DNA of 46,735 bases from Mediterranea sp. (in: CFB group bacteria) (GTDB lineage Bacteria > Bacteroidota > Bacteroidia > Bacteroidales > Bacteroidaceae), in assembly GCA_031261785.1 (NCBI GenBank), contig JAISIZ010000016.1, positions 1 to 46,735 on the forward strand. Reading direction: 5' to 3'. The position numbers and the translations under genes are program-made. The notes under the pieces are model-generated. The model saw only the letters and a list, made by a program, of their open reading frames with translations, did not search any database and was not told where the DNA came from. Each line of letters starts with the position of its first letter. Positions within the stretch are counted from its first letter, which is position 1. Shown here piece by piece: positions 43,624 to 46,735 of this stretch.

Positions 43624-44400
43624 ATGAAACAGAGACTCACTATAATCAAGGTGGGCGGCAAAATCGTGGAGGAGGACACCAGCCTCGGCCGCCTGCTCGA
43701 CGACTTCGCCGCTATCGACGGGCCGAAAATACTGGTGCACGGTGGCGGACGCTCGGCCACCCGGCTGGCCGAGAGGCTCGGTATCGAGAGCCGGATGGTG
43801 AACGGACGGCGCGTCACCGATGGGGAGACGCTACGCGTGGTCACCATGGTGTACGGCGGGTTGGTGAACAAAAACATCGTGGCCGGCCTTCAGGCCCGGG
43901 GCGTGAACGCCTTTGGAATGACGGGAGCCGACCTCGATCTTATCCGCTCCAGACGCCGACCGGTAAGGGAGGTCGACTACGGCTTCGTGGGCGACGTGGA
44001 ACGGGTGAATGCCGAGATCATCGCTCTCCTGGCAACCCGCGGAATGGTGCCCGTGCTGGCGCCGCTGACCCACGACGGGAAAGGGCAGCTGCTGAACACC
44101 AACGCCGATACCATAGCCGGCGAGGTGGCCAAAGCGCTCGCCTCGGCGTTCGACGTCACGCTCGTCTACTGCTTCGAGAAGCGAGGCGTGCTGCGCGACG
44201 AGGCCGACGACGCGAGCGTCATTCCCCTTATCACCCGACCCGACTTCGAACGATACGTAGCCGACGGCACCATCGCCGGCGGCATGATCCCCAAGTTGGA
44301 GAATGCCTTCGACGCTATCGAACGGGGCGTCGACGAGGTACGCGTCACCCTCGCGTCGGCCATCAGCCAACCCGGCGAAGGAACCCGCATCCGAAAATAA
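43624..44400 (+). CDS. argB: Acetylglutamate (or succinylglutamate) kinase
   Basis: A 258-residue amino-acid-kinase-fold enzyme for the second step of ornithine/arginine synthesis. TIIKVGGKIVEE (phosphate loop Lys), VHGGGRSATRLAERLG (acyl-glutamate binding), LLNTNADTIAGEVAKAL and GGMIPKLENAFDAIERGV are the family motifs. Bacteroides fragilis uses N-succinyl rather than N-acetyl intermediates in this pathway, so the true substrate here may be N-succinylglutamate. That cannot be decided from this gene alone. Confidence 0.94.
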   Translation: MKQRLTIIKVGGKIVEEDTSLGRLLDDFAAIDGPKILVHGGGRSATRLAERLGIESRMVNGRRVTDGETLRVVTMVYGGLVNKNIVAGLQARGVNAFGMTGADLDLIRSRRRPVREVDYGFVGDVERVNAEIIALLATRGMVPVLAPLTHDGKGQLLNTNADTIAGEVAKALASAFDVTLVYCFEKRGVLRDEADDASVIPLITRPDFERYVADGTIAGGMIPKLENAFDAIERGVDEVRVTLASAISQPGEGTRIRK

Positions 44401-44463
44401 CTAAAAAAAAACGAGCCGCTACTGTAACTTCTCAACCCCTTACCCGTCTATCTAATAGAAGCG

Positions 44464-44976
44464 ATGCGAGAACTGAGTTTCAAGAACGACATCCTGCCTC
44501 TCAAAGACAAGCTTTTCCGGCTGGCGTTACGAATCACGTCGGACAGGGCAGAGGCGGAGGATATCGTGCAAGAGACGCTAATCAGGGTTTGGAGCAAGCG
44601 GGACGAATGGGGGGAGATGGATTCCATCGAAGCCTACAGCCTGACAGTGGCCCGAAACCTGGCCATCGACCGGAGCCAAAGAAAAGAAGCCCGGAACTTG
44701 GAACTCACTCCCGGCATGGCAGAGGCCGCCGCCGACAGCGACGAGCCGCAAGCCAGGCTGGAGCACGCGGAGAAGATGGTACTCATCGACCGCCTGATGA
44801 ACGAGCTGCCCGAGAAGCAGCGTCTCATCATGCAGCTGAGGGACATCGAGGGCGAGAGCTACAAACGGATCGCCCACGTTCTCAACCTCACGGAGGAGCA
44901 GGTGAAAGTCTACCTCTTCCGCGCCAGGCAGAAGGTGAGGCAAGGGTTTTTGAAAATAGACGAGTATGGACTATAA
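44464..44976 (+). CDS. ECF-type RNA polymerase sigma factor
   Basis: 170 residues. Region 2 is FRLALRITSDRAEAEDIVQE then TLIRVWSK, and region 4 is LPEKQRLIMQLRDIEGESYK then RIAHVLNLTEEQVKVYLFRA with a helix-turn-helix for the -35-type element. Its 3' end overlaps the next gene by 11 bases. No SusC/SusD pair or FecR-like gene follows, so it is not the usual TonB-linked ECF factor of a polysaccharide locus. Its regulon is unknown. Confidence 0.93.
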   Translation: MRELSFKNDILPLKDKLFRLALRITSDRAEAEDIVQETLIRVWSKRDEWGEMDSIEAYSLTVARNLAIDRSQRKEARNLELTPGMAEAAADSDEPQARLEHAEKMVLIDRLMNELPEKQRLIMQLRDIEGESYKRIAHVLNLTEEQVKVYLFRARQKVRQGFLKIDEYGL

Positions 44977-45463
44977 AGATAAAGACATAGAGCGCCTTTT
45001 GGAGCGTTATTGGCAAGGCGAAACTTCCATCGAGGAAGAATCGGCATTGCGGCAGCTCTTCGCCAGTGGCGAAGTGCCCGGGCGCCTGAGTCGTTACAAA
45101 GAATGGTTCGCCTACCAGCAAGAACAGCGGGAGACGTGCCTGGGCGACGACTTCGACGCCCGTATCCTTGCTGAGGTAGAAGCCTCGGCCGTGAAAGTCC
45201 GGAAGGTGACATTGCCCCATCGGCTCACCCCGCTCTTCAAGGCCGCCGCCGTAGTCGCTATCATCCTCGCCCTGGGCAACGTAGCGCAGCGCTCGTTCAC
45301 CGCGGGTGAGGGAACGACAGTGCTGGCGGCCGACACCATCGGCAAGCAGGTCAACACCCCGTCCGTAGCCGTCTCCGACGAGGGGAAGGTGGAACAGGTG
45401 TTGCTATCGGACAGCCTGGGAGGCATCAACCCCAAGCCGAAAGGGCACCTTGTCACCGAATGA
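44966..45463 (+). CDS. Probable membrane anti-sigma factor
   Basis: 165 residues. The cytoplasmic N-terminal part (DKDIERLLERYWQGETSIEE; ALRQLFASGEVPGRL) resembles the short zinc-finger-less sigma-binding region of Bacteroidales anti-sigma factors. One membrane helix lies near 92-106 (FKAAAVVAIILALGNVAQ), then a 55-residue periplasmic tail. No FecR domain is present. The 11-base overlap with the ECF sigma gene supports the assignment; without a recognisable domain the role rests on position and topology. Confidence 0.75.
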   Translation: MDYKDKDIERLLERYWQGETSIEEESALRQLFASGEVPGRLSRYKEWFAYQQEQRETCLGDDFDARILAEVEASAVKVRKVTLPHRLTPLFKAAAVVAIILALGNVAQRSFTAGEGTTVLAADTIGKQVNTPSVAVSDEGKVEQVLLSDSLGGINPKPKGHLVTE

Positions 45464-45582
45464 ACGAACATTTTCATTTGCTTTAAACATAGATATAGTT
45501 AGTATGCTTTAATTAAAACAACCATCCGAAACTGTGAAGTTTCACTTTCTTAATTTTCATAGAGGAACTAACTGCATAAAAC

Positions 45583-45616
45583 GGGCTACCACGTGATGTG
45601 GCAGCCCTTTTTTGTT
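45583..45616 (+). terminator. Rho-independent terminator after the sigma/anti-sigma operon
   Basis: GGGCTACCAC (45583-45592) pairs with GTGGCAGCCC (45598-45607) with one mismatch, 5-base loop, followed by six T. It lies 120 bases after the anti-sigma stop; the bases between are A+T-rich and hold no gene. Confidence 0.88.
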
Positions 45617-45675
45617 TTGAGTAGTTGCGTCTTTGGACTCGAAAAAGTGACGGAAACAGGAAAAAGATCCCCCCC

Positions 45676-46055
45676 TCCTGACTTCGTCAATGCGCCACCC
45701 CTTTTCTCACTTCTCGAAGAGGTGTCAGGCAAGGTCCTATCCCGGAGACGCGAAAGCTTTATGCAAATCCGCATGAGACGAGAAGCCCGAGCTTTTTTCT
45801 CCGTTCCCGAAATGTGATTACAAAAGCTCGGGGTTTTTTCTCCGTTCCCGAAATGTGATTACAAAAGCTCGGGCTTTTTTCTCCATTCCCGAAATGTGAT
45901 TACAAAAGCCCGGGCTTCTCGCTCCTCGCGAATCCGCGATTGAAATTTGCCGGGATCGTGAAACCTCCATGCGGCGCGTGAGACCTTCGCGGATCAGCGA
46001 AAATTCGCCCACGACGACGGCAATGATAGGGCCGGAACTTTTCTTCTTCCCGCAT
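45676..46055 (-). repeat. 380-bp dispersed repeat, copy 2 (inverted relative to copy 1)
   Basis: About 380 bases that match the reverse complement of 17630-18011 along their whole length, including the three central 41-bp units with AAGCCCGGGCTT-like palindromes, here partly changed to AGCCCGAGCTTTT. Both ends coincide with those of copy 1, so the element has fixed boundaries. It has no terminal inverted repeats and no transposase. Confidence 0.92.
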
Positions 46056-46168
46056 ACATGCAGGATAAATACAGGTTCTCACTGGTACCCCGAATTTGCC
46101 GCCAACCCCATCCGTCATTTCCCCAAGCATCACTCACTTGGAAGCAGCTCCGCGAGGTGGTAACTCTG

Positions 46169-46324
46169 AGTGAGGCTGTATCATAAGTGAAAGGCGCTAT
46201 CAAAAAGAGAATATTTAGGCACGGATTACACGGATTCCGCAGCATTGGGTTCTGGAAAAGACTGCGTAATCCGTGTAATCCGTGCCTAAAAGAAAGCCGC
46301 TCCGATTTATGATACAGCCTCACT
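46169..46324. mobile_element. Nested-hairpin MITE-like element
   Basis: Outer arms 46169-46188 and 46305-46324 (AGTGAGGCTGTATCATAAGT) are complementary with one mismatch. Inner arms 46214-46242 and 46262-46290 (beginning TTTAGGCACGGATTACACGG) are complementary at 28 of 29 positions. The 156-base unit has no coding capacity. The GAGGCTGTATCATAA end looks like an insertion-sequence terminus, so it may be a non-autonomous element; no target-site duplication is obvious. Confidence 0.65.
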
Positions 46325-46735
46325 TTGGGATAGAACTTGCCAATCATTACGACTATTCTTCGTGCTCCATGCTCCATTTTTCACTTCCCCAAAACCGCTT
46401 ATCTCCTTCGGGCAAGTCCCCCAAAATCCTCATTTCGCGGGGAAAAATCGTCCGCATGGGGCTTTTCGTATTTCAGATGGTTTTCTTCGCACCTTGCGAT
46501 GCCGATGAATAAAGGCTTTCGGACACGGAATAGCTTCCGCGGACAAGCCTCGGGGCGGGCGAAACCGCATAAAATTAACTAAGTTTATGCGTAGCTAAAG
46601 CGGCTAAATGTACGAAAGGAGACATAATGCGGACTTTTTGAGACCACGGTAAAAAAAAAAAACAGACCTTCGCGACCGAATTAGATCGATCCCTACTTTG
46701 TGAACGTAACAAGAGAAGAGAATAGAGAATAAAGA
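46325..46735. other. Gene-free right end of the window
   Basis: No credible gene. It holds a fragment of the 8410-8629 repeat arm (about 46335-46361), a 20-base sequence GCTTATCTCCTTCGGGCAAG (46397-46416) also found at 17579-17598, a palindromic TTAACTAAGTTTATGCG stretch near 46575, a poly-A tract at about 46652, and CTACTTTG near the end that is one base short of a -7 box. It may be the upstream region of a gene beyond the window. Confidence 0.6.

Noticed and set aside
46618..46638. Leader peptide MRTF (AAGGAG followed by an ATG and a four-codon frame)
   Set aside because: The Shine-Dalgarno match is good, but the peptide is too short to judge, no regulated gene is visible downstream in the window, and this phylum rarely uses such sites.

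Overview
The window is chromosomal DNA from a member of the Bacteroidales. Three things point there: recurrent promoters of the Bacteroides type (-33 TTTG, -7 TAnnTTTG), weak or absent Shine-Dalgarno sites, and the gene content (a NUDIX-type AraR arabinose operon, a hybrid two-component system, a periplasmic Gfo/Idh plus DUF1080 cluster, succinyl/acetylglutamate kinase next to arginine decarboxylase). Most genes are G+C-rich for this order, so a high-G+C Tannerellaceae-like species is a reasonable guess, but the window holds no rRNA or other decisive marker.

Layout. 1-411 is the 3' part of a flavodoxin gene. 432-648 holds a terminator and a 22-bp palindromic tandem array. 763-5365 (minus) is a three-gene operon: AlkZ-related protein, membrane metallophosphoesterase, and a lower-G+C SF1 helicase with a C-terminal nuclease-like domain. 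5521-6395 is an AbiEii-type toxin-antitoxin pair with a probable self-regulatory operator. 6426-17490 is an L-arabinose locus: candidate operators, Na+/solute symporter, araR, araD, araA, araB, a secreted GH51 arabinofuranosidase, transketolase and rpiB. It can take arabinose from side-chain release through uptake into the pentose phosphate pathway.

17514-24475 begins with a terminator and a 380-bp repeat, followed by a DUF6377 regulator and four genes (two Gfo/Idh oxidoreductases, a DUF1080 lipoprotein, a TIM-barrel isomerase). This set resembles the oxidative 3-keto-glycoside cleavage pathway. 24512-28252 holds a small lipoprotein gene, the divergent tRNA methylthiotransferase mtaB, a lipid A acyltransferase and a family 2 glycosyltransferase. 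28371-34308 is a heavy-metal efflux operon (His-rich small protein, CzcB/A/C-like). 34352-38326 (minus) is a hybrid two-component regulator with no polysaccharide genes beside it.

38489-44400 holds radC, a visibly A+T-rich AAA ATPase followed by an internally deleted rloB-like gene (remains of an AbiL/RloAB-type defence cassette), aroK, speA and argB. 44464-45463 is an ECF sigma factor with a probable membrane anti-sigma factor. The last 1.2 kb has no credible gene. It is a repeat-rich stretch with an inverted second copy of the 380-bp repeat, a nested-hairpin MITE-like element and other dispersed fragments. No tRNA, rRNA, CRISPR array or complete insertion sequence was recognised.
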